Part shown: in pieces, positions 1-8,156 of the stretch
How positions within the stretch are numbered: the stretch's first letter is position 1
How the letters are laid out: each line of letters begins with the position of its first letter
Origin: an uncultured Granulosicoccaceae bacterium
GTDB lineage: Bacteria; Pseudomonadota; Gammaproteobacteria; Granulosicoccales; Granulosicoccaceae
Length of the DNA: 41,786 nucleotides
NCBI GenBank assembly: GCA_937931165.1
Contig: CALHCI010000002.1
Location: forward strand, 1 to 41,786
Direction: 5' to 3'
The notes under the pieces: generated by a model
Told to the model about the DNA's origin: nothing
Database searches by the model: none
What the model saw: the letters and a program-made list of their open reading frames with translations, nothing else
Program-made: the position numbers and the translations under genes

Positions 1-792
1 GGCAGCACCATCGAAACTCAGACCCCGTGGGATCAGGCAACCAGCTATAACAATTTTTATGAGCTTGGTACAGACAAAGGCGATCCTAAAAAAAACGCGG
101 ACCTGCTGATCACAGATCCGTGGTCGGTGGAAATTGGTGGTGAATGTAACAAGCCCGGCACCTACACCCTTGAAGATATCCTCAAGCCTCATGCACTGGA
201 AGAGCGCATTTACCGGCTGCGTTGCGTTGAAGCCTGGTCGATGGTGATTCCATGGGTAGGATTTGGACTGGGTGATTTGTTAAAACGCTTCGAGCCAAAC
301 TCGAAAGCCAAATATGTGAGTTTTGAAACCATACTGGATAAAGAACGCTTACCCGGGCAACAGTTTCCAGTGCTGCAATGGCCATACATTGAAGGGCTTC
401 GAATGGACGAGGCCATGAATCCGCTAACGATGATTGCGGTCGGTTTGTATGGTAAGCAGTTACCGAATCAGAACGGCGCGCCACTGCGACTTGTGGTGCC
501 ATGGAAATACGGTTTCAAGAGTATTAAGTCGATTGTCAAAATCAACTTTGTTGAAGAACAACCCGACACCAGCTGGAATTTGTCGGCGCCGCGTGAGTAT
601 GGTTTTTATTCCAATGTTAATCCGACGGTAAGTCACCCGCGCTGGAGCCAGGCAAAAGAGCGGCGACTTGATGGTGAGTCAAAAGGGTTGGCGGCGTTAT
701 TTTCGGATAAGCGCGAAACGCTGATGTTTAACGGATACGGCGCGGAAGTCGCCTCGATGTACACCGACATGGACCTGAGTAAGAACTTTTAA
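1..792 (+). CDS. msrP: Protein-methionine-sulfoxide reductase catalytic subunit MsrP (5' truncated)
   Basis: This is the C-terminal ~263 residues of a periplasmic molybdenum-cofactor enzyme that reduces methionine sulfoxide in envelope proteins. The frame is open from base 1, so the start and the Tat signal lie outside the window. The early segment [16 protein letters not shown] is typical of MsrP (YedY). The Cys of the RCVEAW motif (bases 223-225) is the expected ligand of molybdenum in this sulfite-oxidase-fold family. The sequence then follows the family to a normal C-terminus. Its electron donor MsrQ is the next gene, but 241 bases downstream, whereas the two genes are usually tightly coupled. 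Confidence 0.95.
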   Translation, partial: GSTIETQTPWDQATSYNNFYELGTDKGDPKKNADLLITDPWSVEIGGECNKPGTYTLEDILKPHALEERIYRLRCVEAWSMVIPWVGFGLGDLLKRFEPNSKAKYVSFETILDKERLPGQQFPVLQWPYIEGLRMDEAMNPLTMIAVGLYGKQLPNQNGAPLRLVVPWKYGFKSIKSIVKINFVEEQPDTSWNLSAPREYGFYSNVNPTVSHPRWSQAKERRLDGESKGLAALFSDKRETLMFNGYGAEVASMYTDMDLSKNF

Positions 793-1033
793 ACTGTGTT
801 GAACAGATTTAACTGACACGAATCAAACTATTTAATGGTTTGCCGATACAACATTTATGTATTGGCAGGCTTGTGAAGTGCCAGGCCAACCAAAATATGA
901 CCGGCCAAATTCGGGATAGATTAGTGATCTATTGATGACTTTTTCCGGAGAACATACCGCACGCCTTTGGTTCTAATCACAGTAATCACACTCAATAATT
1001 CGAGTGGTTTAGTAAAAAAACTGTGAGGACCCG
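793..1033. other. msrP-msrQ intergenic region with small inverted repeats
   Basis: This 241-base gap contains no convincing ORF. It holds several short hairpins: 842-866 (9-bp arms with one G-T pair, 7-base loop) and 916-932 (ATAGAT/ATCTAT, 5-base loop), the latter followed by a short T run near 940. These could end or attenuate msrP transcription, but they are AT-rich and weak. A GAGGA Shine-Dalgarno element just before 1034 serves msrQ. Confidence 0.4.
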
Positions 1034-1654
1034 ATGCCGGCTATTCAAAAAAGTTTGCTCATGCAACCAAAGCTTTCAATCCGCAGTGCGATAAAGCCGG
1101 TCACGTTTATCTTGTGCTCGCTGCCACTTTTGTTGGCTATCTATGCCGTGTCGCAAAACAACCTGGGTGCCAACCCCGTAGAGGGTTTGTTGGTAACGAC
1201 AGGCGAATGGGGCTTGCGCTTCCTGCTCATCACCCTTGCAGTCACACCATTGCAGTTTATGTTCAAGTGGGCATGGGTTGCGAAGCTTCGCCGCATGCTG
1301 GGGCTCTTTGCGTTTTTCTACGCCATGATGCACATGCTGATCTGGCTGGTGCTGGATATGGGGCTGGAATGGTCTGCAGTGGTCAATGAAATCATTGAGA
1401 AAAAGTATATTGCGGTGGGTGTGATTGCGTTGTTTGGGCTGTTGCCACTGGCGCTGACGTCTAACCGTTGGGCGATTCGAAAGCTTGGTAAAAAATGGAA
1501 GCCGCTGCATCGACTTGTGTATCCACTTACGTTGCTGGTAGTGGTACATTTTCTCTGGCAGGTGAGGGCAAACGACATCATTGAGCCGGTGATGTATCTG
1601 GCCGTGTTGCTGGTGTTACTTGGATGGCGTTTTTATAAAAGCCTCTCCCGATGA
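1034..1654 (+). CDS. msrQ: Heme-binding membrane subunit MsrQ
   Basis: This 206-residue inner-membrane protein matches MsrQ (YedZ), the b-type heme flavocytochrome that passes electrons from the quinone pool or a flavin reductase to MsrP. Several hydrophobic segments are visible, including residues about 20-40, 60-75, 95-115 and 130-145, plus two near the C-terminus. The ferric-reductase-like core contains the HMLIWL and HRLVYPL segments, whose histidines are likely heme ligands. The ATG at 1034 is preceded by GAGGA at short spacing. A second ATG at 1061 is possible and would remove a nine-residue N-terminal extension. The gene ends before the bidirectional terminator at 1778-1806. Confidence 0.93.
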   Translation: MPAIQKSLLMQPKLSIRSAIKPVTFILCSLPLLLAIYAVSQNNLGANPVEGLLVTTGEWGLRFLLITLAVTPLQFMFKWAWVAKLRRMLGLFAFFYAMMHMLIWLVLDMGLEWSAVVNEIIEKKYIAVGVIALFGLLPLALTSNRWAIRKLGKKWKPLHRLVYPLTLLVVVHFLWQVRANDIIEPVMYLAVLLVLLGWRFYKSLSR

Positions 1655-1777
1655 GACTGTTGTAAAAGTCATTCGATAGCACGGAGAACCCTCCGCGATG
1701 GACGATTTGAGTAGTTGCGCAGGGTGGCCAGTCGGGCTCTCCGCCGTGGCTTGTACCCGTTCAATACACACCCCAAA

Positions 1778-1806
1778 AAAAGGGTGAGCTATTAGCTCAC
1801 CCTTTT
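1778..1806. terminator. Bidirectional rho-independent terminator between msrQ and mdh
   Basis: A perfect inverted repeat has a 13-bp stem (AAAAGGGTGAGCT paired with its complement) and a 3-base loop. A-rich sequence lies on the left and T-rich sequence on the right, so either strand yields a stem followed by U residues. It sits between the convergent msrQ and mdh genes and should terminate both. Confidence 0.9.
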
Positions 1807-1831
1807 GAAACACCTATAAGTCAAAACTGTC

Positions 1832-2809
1832 TCAAGTCATTTCTTTTACAGCTTCCGCTTCTTCCAGTAACTCTTTCTCGCTTTCTTTCATTTTACCGGC
1901 GATAAAGTCACTGACTTCGAGCCCCTGAACAATCTCATAGTCGCCGTTCTTACATACAACCGGGTAGCTGTAGATCAGTCCTTCCTGAATGCCGTAACTG
2001 CCATCTGAAGGTACAGACATACTGGTCCAGTCACCCTCTGCAGTACCATTAACCCACGAGGCCATGTGATCGACGACGGCATTGCCTGCCGAGGCTGCGC
2101 TGGATGATCCGCGTGCTGCAATAACGGCAGCGCCGCGCTTGGCAACCGTTGGGATAAAGTCTTCTTGTGCCCAGCTTTCATCTACCAGTGAGGGCGCTGC
2201 TTTGCCACTAACGAGGCAATGGCTGATATCGGGTACCTGCGTAGTGGAGTGGTTGCCCCAGATAATCATCTTTTCAATGTCGGTAACGCTGCAGTCGACT
2301 TTGCCGGCCAGCTGACTCATCGCACGGTTGTGATCGAGGCGTGTCAGTGCGGTGATATTGCGCGGGTTAATGTTTGGCGCATTGGCTTTCAGAATGTACG
2401 CATTGGTGTTGGCCGGGTTGCCGACAACGCAGACTTTGACATCCGGGTTGGCGACTTCATTCATGATCTTGCCCAGCGAGCTGAAGATTTTGCCGTTGTC
2501 TTTAAGCAGATCACTGCGCTCCATGCCCGGGCCACGTGGTTTGGCGCCCACAAAAAGTGCGGCGTCAATGTTGGTCAGGGCGGTTTTCGGATCGTCGGTA
2601 CAGATAACTTCAGATAACAACGGGAATGCGCAATCGTCGAGTTCCATTTTTACCGCCTCGAGTACACCCATTGCCGGTGTGATTTCGAGCAGTTGCAGCG
2701 CTACAGGTTGCTTCGGGCCGAACATGCCGCCGGAAGCGATGCGGAATAACATCGAATAACAGATTTGTCCGGCTGCACCAGTGATCGCAATTCGAACTGG
2801 ATCAGTCAT
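1832..2809 (-). CDS. mdh: NAD-dependent malate dehydrogenase
   Basis: This 325-residue cytosolic TCA-cycle enzyme interconverts malate and oxaloacetate with NAD. The N-terminus carries the Rossmann glycine motif (GAAGQI, residues 11-16). Substrate-binding Arg92 and Arg98 lie in the mobile loop PRGPGMER, and the catalytic Asp159/His187 pair lies in LTRLDHNR and [10 protein letters not shown]. Length and motifs fit the type-2 (LDH-like, cytosolic) MDH subfamily. An upstream in-frame extension to 3025 exists, but the start at 2809 is preferred: an AGGAGAT ribosome-binding site lies 5 bases upstream and the family begins at this Met. The gene is divergent from nrdR and ends at the shared terminator. 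Confidence 0.97.
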   Translation of the reverse strand: MTDPVRIAITGAAGQICYSMLFRIASGGMFGPKQPVALQLLEITPAMGVLEAVKMELDDCAFPLLSEVICTDDPKTALTNIDAALFVGAKPRGPGMERSDLLKDNGKIFSSLGKIMNEVANPDVKVCVVGNPANTNAYILKANAPNINPRNITALTRLDHNRAMSQLAGKVDCSVTDIEKMIIWGNHSTTQVPDISHCLVSGKAAPSLVDESWAQEDFIPTVAKRGAAVIAARGSSSAASAGNAVVDHMASWVNGTAEGDWTSMSVPSDGSYGIQEGLIYSYPVVCKNGDYEIVQGLEVSDFIAGKMKESEKELLEEAEAVKEMT

Positions 2810-3044
2810 GGGTATCTCCTGCTTTGAAGTGTTAGAAAAGGGTTGAAAATTCGATGGTACGACAGGTTCCGTGGGATTGCGGGCAATTGCGGCCAGGCGA
2901 AATTGCTTATGTTGTTGTCTGCGGGGTCTGTTGCTTTGCAGCGTTCTTTTGCAAGGTGGCAGGCCTGCCTTGGTTATCCGCCTAATAATAGCCGTTTTAA
3001 CGGCATCTGTGGAGGCAATATTCAATCGCGGTGATGGTCAATTT

Positions 3045-3058
3045 GGTACACTGGCGCG
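3045..3058 (+). promoter_or_regulatory. Candidate -10 region and GC-rich discriminator upstream of nrdR
   Basis: GGTACACT with a TACACT hexamer at 3047-3052 is followed directly by GGCGCG, 34 bases before nrdR. Similar cores lie upstream of ndk (5627) and the cobalamin adenosyltransferase (36202). No good -35 box is evident, so this is tentative. Confidence 0.3.
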
Positions 3059-3085
3059 CTAATCTCCTTCAACAGGCCATTTTAT

Positions 3086-3619
3086 ATGCGGTGCCCGTTC
3101 TGTGGAGCGATGGACACAAAAGTCATCGACTCCAGACTCAGTGGTGACAACGACCAGATTCGCCGCAGGCGCGAGTGTCTCGAGTGTCAGGAGCGCTTCA
3201 CGACCTACGAAAACGCTGAGCTGAACCTGCCCAGAGTGGTGAAGTCTGATGGCAGTCGTGAGCCGTTTTCCGAGAAAAAACTGCTCGCAGGTCTGCAGAA
3301 AGCGCTAGAGAAGCGCCCGGTTGCGATGGATGATATTCACCTGGCAATGAGCCATCTTAAGCATCGTTCGCTGGTTGCTGGAGAGCGTGAGGTGGCCTCA
3401 CGCAAGCTTGGTGAATGGGTCATGGAAGAGTTGCTTAAGCTCGACCATGTGGCCTACATACGCTTTGCGTCGGTGTATCTGAGTTTTGAAGATATTGCCT
3501 CTTTTCGCGATGTCATTGAGCGCCTCGAGAAAGAGCTTTCGCCCGAAGAGGCCCGCAGTCAGCTGAACCTGCTGGAAGAAGAGCAGAGCAAAATACCGCG
3601 GCCAAAAAGAAAACAGTGA
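3086..3619 (+). CDS. nrdR: Transcriptional repressor NrdR
   Basis: This 177-residue repressor represses ribonucleotide reductase genes according to the ATP/dATP balance. A zinc ribbon is formed by Cys3, Cys6, Cys31 and Cys34, followed by an ATP-cone domain from about residue 49 to 139 (beginning [13 protein letters not shown]). The protein is somewhat longer than the usual 150-160 residues because of a charged C-terminal tail. ribD follows after only 9 bases, a common gammaproteobacterial arrangement that suggests co-transcription. No clear NrdR box was found near the gene, and the ribonucleotide reductase genes are not in the window. Confidence 0.97.
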   Translation: MRCPFCGAMDTKVIDSRLSGDNDQIRRRRECLECQERFTTYENAELNLPRVVKSDGSREPFSEKKLLAGLQKALEKRPVAMDDIHLAMSHLKHRSLVAGEREVASRKLGEWVMEELLKLDHVAYIRFASVYLSFEDIASFRDVIERLEKELSPEEARSQLNLLEEEQSKIPRPKRKQ

Positions 3620-3628
3620 GCTGCCGGC

Positions 3629-4753
3629 ATGACTGACGACCTGCACTTTATGCAGCGGGCCCTGCAGCTTGCCGAGCGAGGACTGTACACCACCGGTGCT
3701 AATCCGCGTGTGGGCTGCGTTGTGGTTAAAAATGACACGGTAATTGGCGAAGGCTGGACTCAGCCGGTCGGGCAGGCACACGCAGAAATTGAAGCGCTGA
3801 ACAGCTGTACTGAAAGCCCGGAGGGGGCGACAGCCTACGTGACGCTTGAGCCTTGCTCGCACCATGGGCGCACCCCGCCGTGCAGTGATGCGTTAATTGA
3901 GGCGAAGATTGGCAGGCTGGTTGCAGCCAGCGTCGATCCGAATCCGCTGGTCAGCGGCACCGGCATTGCGCAACTTCGTGATGCCGGAATTGACGTCGAA
4001 TCGGGTTTGCTGGATGCCGAAAATCGCGCACTTAACTGTGGCTTTTTCAGTCGCATGACGCGCTCGCGGCCCTGGGTTCGCGTGAAGCTCGCAGCGAGTC
4101 TTGATGGACGCACGGCGCTCGCCAATGGCGAGAGCCGCTGGATAACCAGCGATGAAGCACGCGCCGACGTACAGCTTTGGCGAGCCCGGGCCAACTGCAT
4201 TCTGACCGGTGTCGGTACCATTCTGGCCGATGATCCGAGAATGACCGTGCGTCTGCCACAGGAGCGCTGGATGATCGAGCGTGACAGGCAGCCGTTACTG
4301 GCTATTGTTGACTCTAATTGCCGTACGCCACTGGGTGCACAAATCTTTGATCGAGACGGCAAGATTGTCATTTATTCTAATAAAAACATGAATATGCATG
4401 AGAAATGTGAAGTGGTTTATCACCTCAGTGCATCACAGTCAGGGCAGATAAATCTCTCTGGTGTGCTGCGCGATCTCGCAGACCGCGAAATCAACGAGGT
4501 ACATGTCGAGGCAGGTGCTGAATTGGCCGCCAGCCTGCTAAAAGAGAATTTGATGGACGAGCTGATTGTCTATATTGCACCGCACCTGCTGGGCGCTGAT
4601 GCTAAATCGCTGTTCCAGTTTACCGGCCTTGACGATATGCAAAACCGGCCGTCAATGCGCTTTACCGATGTGACCTGTGTCGGCCCGGACGTACGCCTGA
4701 CCCTGACTCCCGAAATCAACTCAAATGAGGCCCGGCGCGAATGTCCACAGTAG
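3629..4753 (+). CDS. ribD: Bifunctional riboflavin biosynthesis deaminase/reductase RibD
   Basis: This 374-residue enzyme performs the deamination and NADPH-dependent ribose reduction steps after GTP cyclohydrolase II in riboflavin synthesis. The N-terminal cytidine-deaminase-like domain (about 1-145) contains the zinc site HAE (His51, Glu53) and PCSHHGRTPPC (Cys76, Cys85). The C-terminal reductase domain (about 147-365) begins near RPWVRVKLAASLDGR. Its 3' end overlaps the next gene by 13 bases, indicating translational coupling. In many relatives ribE or ribBA comes next; here an Ntn-hydrolase gene takes that place. Confidence 0.96.
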   Translation: MTDDLHFMQRALQLAERGLYTTGANPRVGCVVVKNDTVIGEGWTQPVGQAHAEIEALNSCTESPEGATAYVTLEPCSHHGRTPPCSDALIEAKIGRLVAASVDPNPLVSGTGIAQLRDAGIDVESGLLDAENRALNCGFFSRMTRSRPWVRVKLAASLDGRTALANGESRWITSDEARADVQLWRARANCILTGVGTILADDPRMTVRLPQERWMIERDRQPLLAIVDSNCRTPLGAQIFDRDGKIVIYSNKNMNMHEKCEVVYHLSASQSGQINLSGVLRDLADREINEVHVEAGAELAASLLKENLMDELIVYIAPHLLGADAKSLFQFTGLDDMQNRPSMRFTDVTCVGPDVRLTLTPEINSNEARRECPQ

Positions 4754-5316
4754 TCGTTGTGCGTAAAAACGGAGTGGCCTGCATTGCAGCTGACTCACTG
4801 ACCACCTACGGAGATCTCAAGCTGTCTGCCGACTATGATTCGCACAGCGAAAAGATTCAGACTTTTGATGGGACTCATCTGGCGATTGTCGGCAGTGCCG
4901 CGCACACGCTGGTCATAGAGAGCCTGTTGAACGACGAAGAATTCTTTCCTGACTTCAGTGAGCGAACTGCTATTTTCAAAACCTTTTCTGAAGTACATAA
5001 AGAGCTTAAAGAAAGTTACTTTCTGAACACCAAAGATGACGAAGATGATCCGTACGAGTCGAGTCATATTGATGCGCTGGCCGTAAACAAGCACGGTATC
5101 TTTGGCATCTATGCGATGCGTGAGGTCTATGAGTATTCGAGTTTCTGGGCGACCGGATCAGGCAGTCCGTACGCGCTTGGTGCCATGCATGCGGTCTACG
5201 ATCGCTATGATTCTGCGCAAAGTATTGCCGAAGCCGGGGTTGCTGCCGGTGCGGCGTTTGATAATGCCTCGTCGATGCCAATGACCATGCGTCTTGTCGA
5301 TCTTGAAGCAGATTAG
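4741..5316 (+). CDS. HslV/proteasome-like Ntn hydrolase, stand-alone
   Basis: This 191-residue protein resembles the 20S proteasome beta/HslV fold. The N-terminus MSTVVVVRKNG aligns with HslV TTIVSVRRNG, and Asp18 (in IAAD) falls at the position of HslV Asp17. A Lys in SEKIQ may be the active-site lysine, and GSGSPYALGAM matches the HslV GSGGPYA segment. Residue 2 is Ser where HslV has its Thr nucleophile; Ser can act as a nucleophile in this fold. Homologues in pseudomonads are, from memory, conserved but uncharacterised and often misnamed as transporters. No HslU-like ATPase is adjacent. The ATG overlaps ribD and has a GAGG element about 9 bases upstream. Substrate and function are unknown. 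Confidence 0.75.
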   Translation: MSTVVVVRKNGVACIAADSLTTYGDLKLSADYDSHSEKIQTFDGTHLAIVGSAAHTLVIESLLNDEEFFPDFSERTAIFKTFSEVHKELKESYFLNTKDDEDDPYESSHIDALAVNKHGIFGIYAMREVYEYSSFWATGSGSPYALGAMHAVYDRYDSAQSIAEAGVAAGAAFDNASSMPMTMRLVDLEAD

Positions 5317-5677
5317 TGTTGGTCTTTTTTTGTTAACCTGGGCGTGGGCTGAAACGAGTACAAGCCTCGGCAGAGCGCCCTCCCCAGCGTTTAGACGCTA
5401 ACCCCTCTCACACAAATGCACGCAAGTGGGGGTGTTTAAAGGCATTCGATAATGTGGAGATGGCTCCCGACACAGCCTACCCTTTTGGTACGACAGTTCC
5501 CATAGCGTGGGTTGAAAACCGCGGTTAGGCGACTATAGATTCTTGCCTGACAAGCAGTAACCCCATATTTTCGATGTGACGATTCGATATTTCCACCCAA
5601 ATTCAGCGCCGCGTATCGATTTCAGGTACACTCCGGCGCCTTTATATCCATCCACTTAACTTTTACTGGAGTTTTCC
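5317..5677. other. 361-base gap upstream of ndk, structured but unassigned
   Basis: No credible ORF was found. The sequence is rich in inverted repeats: a GTGGGCTG segment near 5345 can pair with CAGCCTAC about 130 bases later; AGCGT/ACGCT forms a small hairpin near 5390; a C-rich and a G-rich arm pair around 5400-5440; CCCA/TGGG pair near 5510; and AACCGCGGTT is a perfect palindrome. A T run follows the upstream gene at 5325-5331 but lacks a convincing stem. It does not match 6S RNA, tmRNA, RNase P or 4.5S RNA as far as I can recognise. The right end holds the ndk promoter. Confidence 0.4.
5625..5639 (+). promoter_or_regulatory. Candidate -10 region upstream of ndk
   Basis: AGGTACACT with TACACT at 5627-5632, followed by a GC-rich discriminator, lies about 46 bases before the ndk start. 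It resembles the core upstream of nrdR. The -35 element is not convincing. Confidence 0.3.
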
Positions 5678-6109
5678 ATGGCGGTTGAACGCACTATTTC
5701 GATTATCAAGCCAGACGCGGTTGCCAAAAACGTGATTGGACAAATCTACGATCGCTTTGAAAAAGCCGGTCTACAAATTGTCGCTGCCAAAATGGTGCAG
5801 CTCAGCCAGCAGCAGGCAGAAGGCTTTTACGAAGTTCATAAAGAGCGTCCCTTTTATAAAGACCTGGTGTCTTTCATGACTTCTGGCCCGGTGATGGTGC
5901 AGGTGCTTGAAGGCGAAAACGCAATTGCTAAAAACCGCGAAGTGATGGGGGCGACTAACCCTGCAGAAGCAGATGCCGGTACTATCCGCGCTGATTTCGC
6001 CAGTAGTATTGACGAAAATGCCGTACACGGTTCAGATGCGCCTGAGACGGCGGCCCACGAAATCGCTTTTTTCTTCGGCGACGAAGGCATTTGCGAGCGC
6101 AAGCGATAA
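5678..6109 (+). CDS. ndk: Nucleoside diphosphate kinase
   Basis: This 143-residue cytosolic enzyme transfers the gamma phosphate of ATP to nucleoside diphosphates through a phosphohistidine. The N-terminus [12 protein letters not shown] and the active-site motif with His117 (NAVHGSDA) are canonical, and the length is that of the family. The start is supported by CTGGAG just upstream. rlmN begins three bases after the stop, as in many gammaproteobacteria, suggesting an ndk-rlmN-pilW transcript. Confidence 0.98.
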   Translation: MAVERTISIIKPDAVAKNVIGQIYDRFEKAGLQIVAAKMVQLSQQQAEGFYEVHKERPFYKDLVSFMTSGPVMVQVLEGENAIAKNREVMGATNPAEADAGTIRADFASSIDENAVHGSDAPETAAHEIAFFFGDEGICERKR

Positions 6110-6112
6110 CTA

Positions 6113-7231
6113 ATGGCTTCGCTGTCCAGTGACAAGGTGAATTTGCTCGATTTTGATCGGGCAGGTTTGCGTGCGTATTTCGAATCGCTGGGCGAAAAAC
6201 CTTTTCGCGCCGACCAGGTCCTGAAATGGATCTATCAGCAGTCAGTAACAGATATTGACCAGATGACCAATCTGGCCAAAAGTCTGCGCGAAAAACTGCG
6301 CGTAAACTGCGAGATCTACTTGCCGGATGTCATGCATTCGCATGTGTCTGCCGACGGCACCAGCAAGTGGATCTTCAAGTTGCGTGGTACCAATAGTATT
6401 GAGACTGTTTTTATCCCCGAGAAAAATCGCGGCACACTATGCGTTTCCTCACAGGTTGGCTGTGCGCTCGATTGTTCTTTTTGTTCTACCGCGCGTCAGG
6501 GATTTAATCGCAATTTGTCCAGTGGCGAGATTATCGGCCAGGTGGTGTTGGCCACGCATTTGCTAGGTCAGAACCCGGTCACTCAATCCCACCGCATCAC
6601 CAATGTGGTGATGATGGGCATGGGAGAGCCGTTACTTAACTTCAATAATCTGGTAAAGGCGCTGAATTTGATGCTCGATGACAATGCGTACGGCCTGAGT
6701 AAGCGTCGCGTTACCGTCAGCACCAGCGGTGTACTACCGGCGATGGACAAACTTAAGGAAGCCGTTGATGTGTCACTGGCGGTGTCACTGCATGCTGCCA
6801 ACGATGAGTTGCGTTCGGAACTGGTGCCGTTAAACAAAACCTACCCGATTGCTGAGCTAATGGACGCCTGCAAACGCTGGGTGGGCAAGGGTGATCGCAA
6901 GCGGCACGTGATGTTTGAGTACGTCATGCTTGACGGCGTCAATGATCAGCCGCAGCACGCGAGAGAGTTGGTGCAACTGTTGCGCGGTTTTCCGTGCAAA
7001 GTGAATCTGATTCCCTTTAATCCGTTTCCTGCATCGGGCTATGAGCGATCGTCGGATGACGCAATTCAGCGGTTTTGGCAGATATTGAACAAAAACAAGA
7101 TTGTCGCAACACGCAGGCAGACCCGTGGCGATGATATTGACGCGGCCTGCGGCCAGCTGGCGGGAGAAGTCAGCGACAGAAGCAAACGCGAACTCAAATT
7201 TGTTGAGCCTCGCTTCGGAGAAAACCTGTGA
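6113..7231 (+). CDS. rlmN: Dual-specificity 23S rRNA/tRNA (adenine C2) methyltransferase RlmN
   Basis: This 372-residue radical-SAM enzyme methylates C2 of A2503 in 23S rRNA and A37 of some tRNAs. The [4Fe-4S] cluster motif CxxxCxxC is formed by Cys117, Cys121 and Cys124. The GMGEPLLNF segment and the C-terminal [12 protein letters not shown] segment, which carries the methyl-accepting cysteine, are present. Length is normal. Its stop overlaps the GTG start of pilW (GTGA), so the two are translationally coupled. Confidence 0.97.
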   Translation: MASLSSDKVNLLDFDRAGLRAYFESLGEKPFRADQVLKWIYQQSVTDIDQMTNLAKSLREKLRVNCEIYLPDVMHSHVSADGTSKWIFKLRGTNSIETVFIPEKNRGTLCVSSQVGCALDCSFCSTARQGFNRNLSSGEIIGQVVLATHLLGQNPVTQSHRITNVVMMGMGEPLLNFNNLVKALNLMLDDNAYGLSKRRVTVSTSGVLPAMDKLKEAVDVSLAVSLHAANDELRSELVPLNKTYPIAELMDACKRWVGKGDRKRHVMFEYVMLDGVNDQPQHARELVQLLRGFPCKVNLIPFNPFPASGYERSSDDAIQRFWQILNKNKIVATRRQTRGDDIDAACGQLAGEVSDRSKRELKFVEPRFGENL

Positions 7232-7980
7232 GAAAAGTACTACTGGCAGCGGTTATTGGCGTAAATTTTCTGGCAACAGGCTGTGCCATGACGTCGAAAT
7301 TCGATCATTTAAGCAATGACGAGAAAGCAGCCAACTTCAATGCCGAACTGGGTGCCAACTATCTGGCTACCGGCAGTCTTGAGAATGCGCAAATCAAATT
7401 GCGGCGTGCACTGGCACAAGACCCGAACAACGCGCTGGCCAATAATACTAATGGTAAGTTGCTGGCCAGGCTCGATGATCCGCGAGGTGCGGAGAAAGCG
7501 TTCCAGAAATCTATCAGGCTCGATGCAGATCGCGCCGAGTATCGCAATAACTACGGGATTTTTCTGTGCGATCAAAAGCGCACAGATGAGGCCATCAAAC
7601 AGTTTGTGCTGGCATCTGAAAACAAGTTTTATAACACGCCGGAATATGCGCTGGATAATGCCGGTGTGTGCGCAATGGATGGCGGCCAATATGCCAAAGC
7701 CGAGCAATTTATGAGGGATGCGGTTCGTGCCAACCCGAACTTCGCGCCGGTAATGCTGCACATGGCAGAATTGAAACTTAAAACAGGTGACGCTACGCTC
7801 GCTGATGCTTATTATTCCCGGTTCCTCGGCTTATCCCGGCAGACGCCGCAAAGCCTGATCGTGGGAGTCAACATAAGGCGTGAACTTGGCGATGAATCAG
7901 CGGCAAAACAATACGGACGAACGCTCGTTTCTGCGTTTCCGCAGTCACGGCAGGCGCAGATTTACCTCGCATCCCAATGA
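7228..7980 (+). CDS. pilW: Type IV pilus biogenesis/stability lipoprotein PilW (PilF), TPR protein
   Basis: This 250-residue outer-membrane lipoprotein belongs to the PilF/PilW family, the pilotin needed for PilQ secretin assembly. A lipoprotein signal ends in LATGC (Cys19). Tetratricopeptide repeats follow through most of the protein (about residues 35-240; for example [20 protein letters not shown]). The start is GTG, overlapping the rlmN stop by four bases. In most gammaproteobacteria rodZ and ispG follow before hisS; both are absent here. No other pilus gene is in the window. Confidence 0.9.
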   Translation: MRKVLLAAVIGVNFLATGCAMTSKFDHLSNDEKAANFNAELGANYLATGSLENAQIKLRRALAQDPNNALANNTNGKLLARLDDPRGAEKAFQKSIRLDADRAEYRNNYGIFLCDQKRTDEAIKQFVLASENKFYNTPEYALDNAGVCAMDGGQYAKAEQFMRDAVRANPNFAPVMLHMAELKLKTGDATLADAYYSRFLGLSRQTPQSLIVGVNIRRELGDESAAKQYGRTLVSAFPQSRQAQIYLASQ

Positions 7981-8023
7981 TTACAAGACCAGTGATTACA
8001 AGACTAGTGATTATCAGACCAAT
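7979..8023. repeat. 15-bp tandem repeat, three copies, after pilW
   Basis: Three consecutive 15-mers, GATTACAAGACCAGT and two variants, begin within the pilW stop codon and run into the gap before hisS; a degenerate fourth unit may continue to about 8033. The array lies where rodZ and ispG are expected in related genomes. Confidence 0.85.
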
Positions 8024-8067
8024 GATCATCACCACTTCATCGTAGGTACTCCACTTACGGTAACCAC

Positions 8068-8085
8068 GCGGGAGGCCGCTCCCGC
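8068..8085. terminator. GC-rich hairpin between pilW and hisS
   Basis: GCGGGAG and CTCCCGC form a perfect 7-bp stem with a GCCG loop, followed by TTAAA. There is no long T run, so termination would be partial. It may separate the pilW and hisS transcripts. Confidence 0.45.
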
Positions 8086-8156
8086 TTAAAGCCTGACCGG
8101 TCTGTTTTGGTCAACATTCGCGCTGTTGCGTGAATTTAAGCGTCGCAACTATCGAC

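Noticed and set aside
2958..2969. Perfect palindrome GGCAGGCCTGCC in the mdh-nrdR gap
   Set aside because: About ten 12-bp palindromes are expected by chance in this window, and nothing links this one to either gene.
2810..3025. 72-codon N-terminal extension of mdh
   Set aside because: It has no family support, overlaps the divergent promoter region, and a strong AGGAGAT site marks the internal ATG at 2809.
5317..5677. 6S RNA, tmRNA, RNase P or 4.5S RNA in the pre-ndk gap
   Set aside because: None of the conserved sequence signatures I know for these RNAs is present on either strand.
7880..8089. 69-codon frame spanning the end of pilW and the 15-bp repeats
   Set aside because: It lies out of frame with pilW, and its repeated DYKTS text is produced by the tandem repeat; there is no sign of a rodZ remnant.
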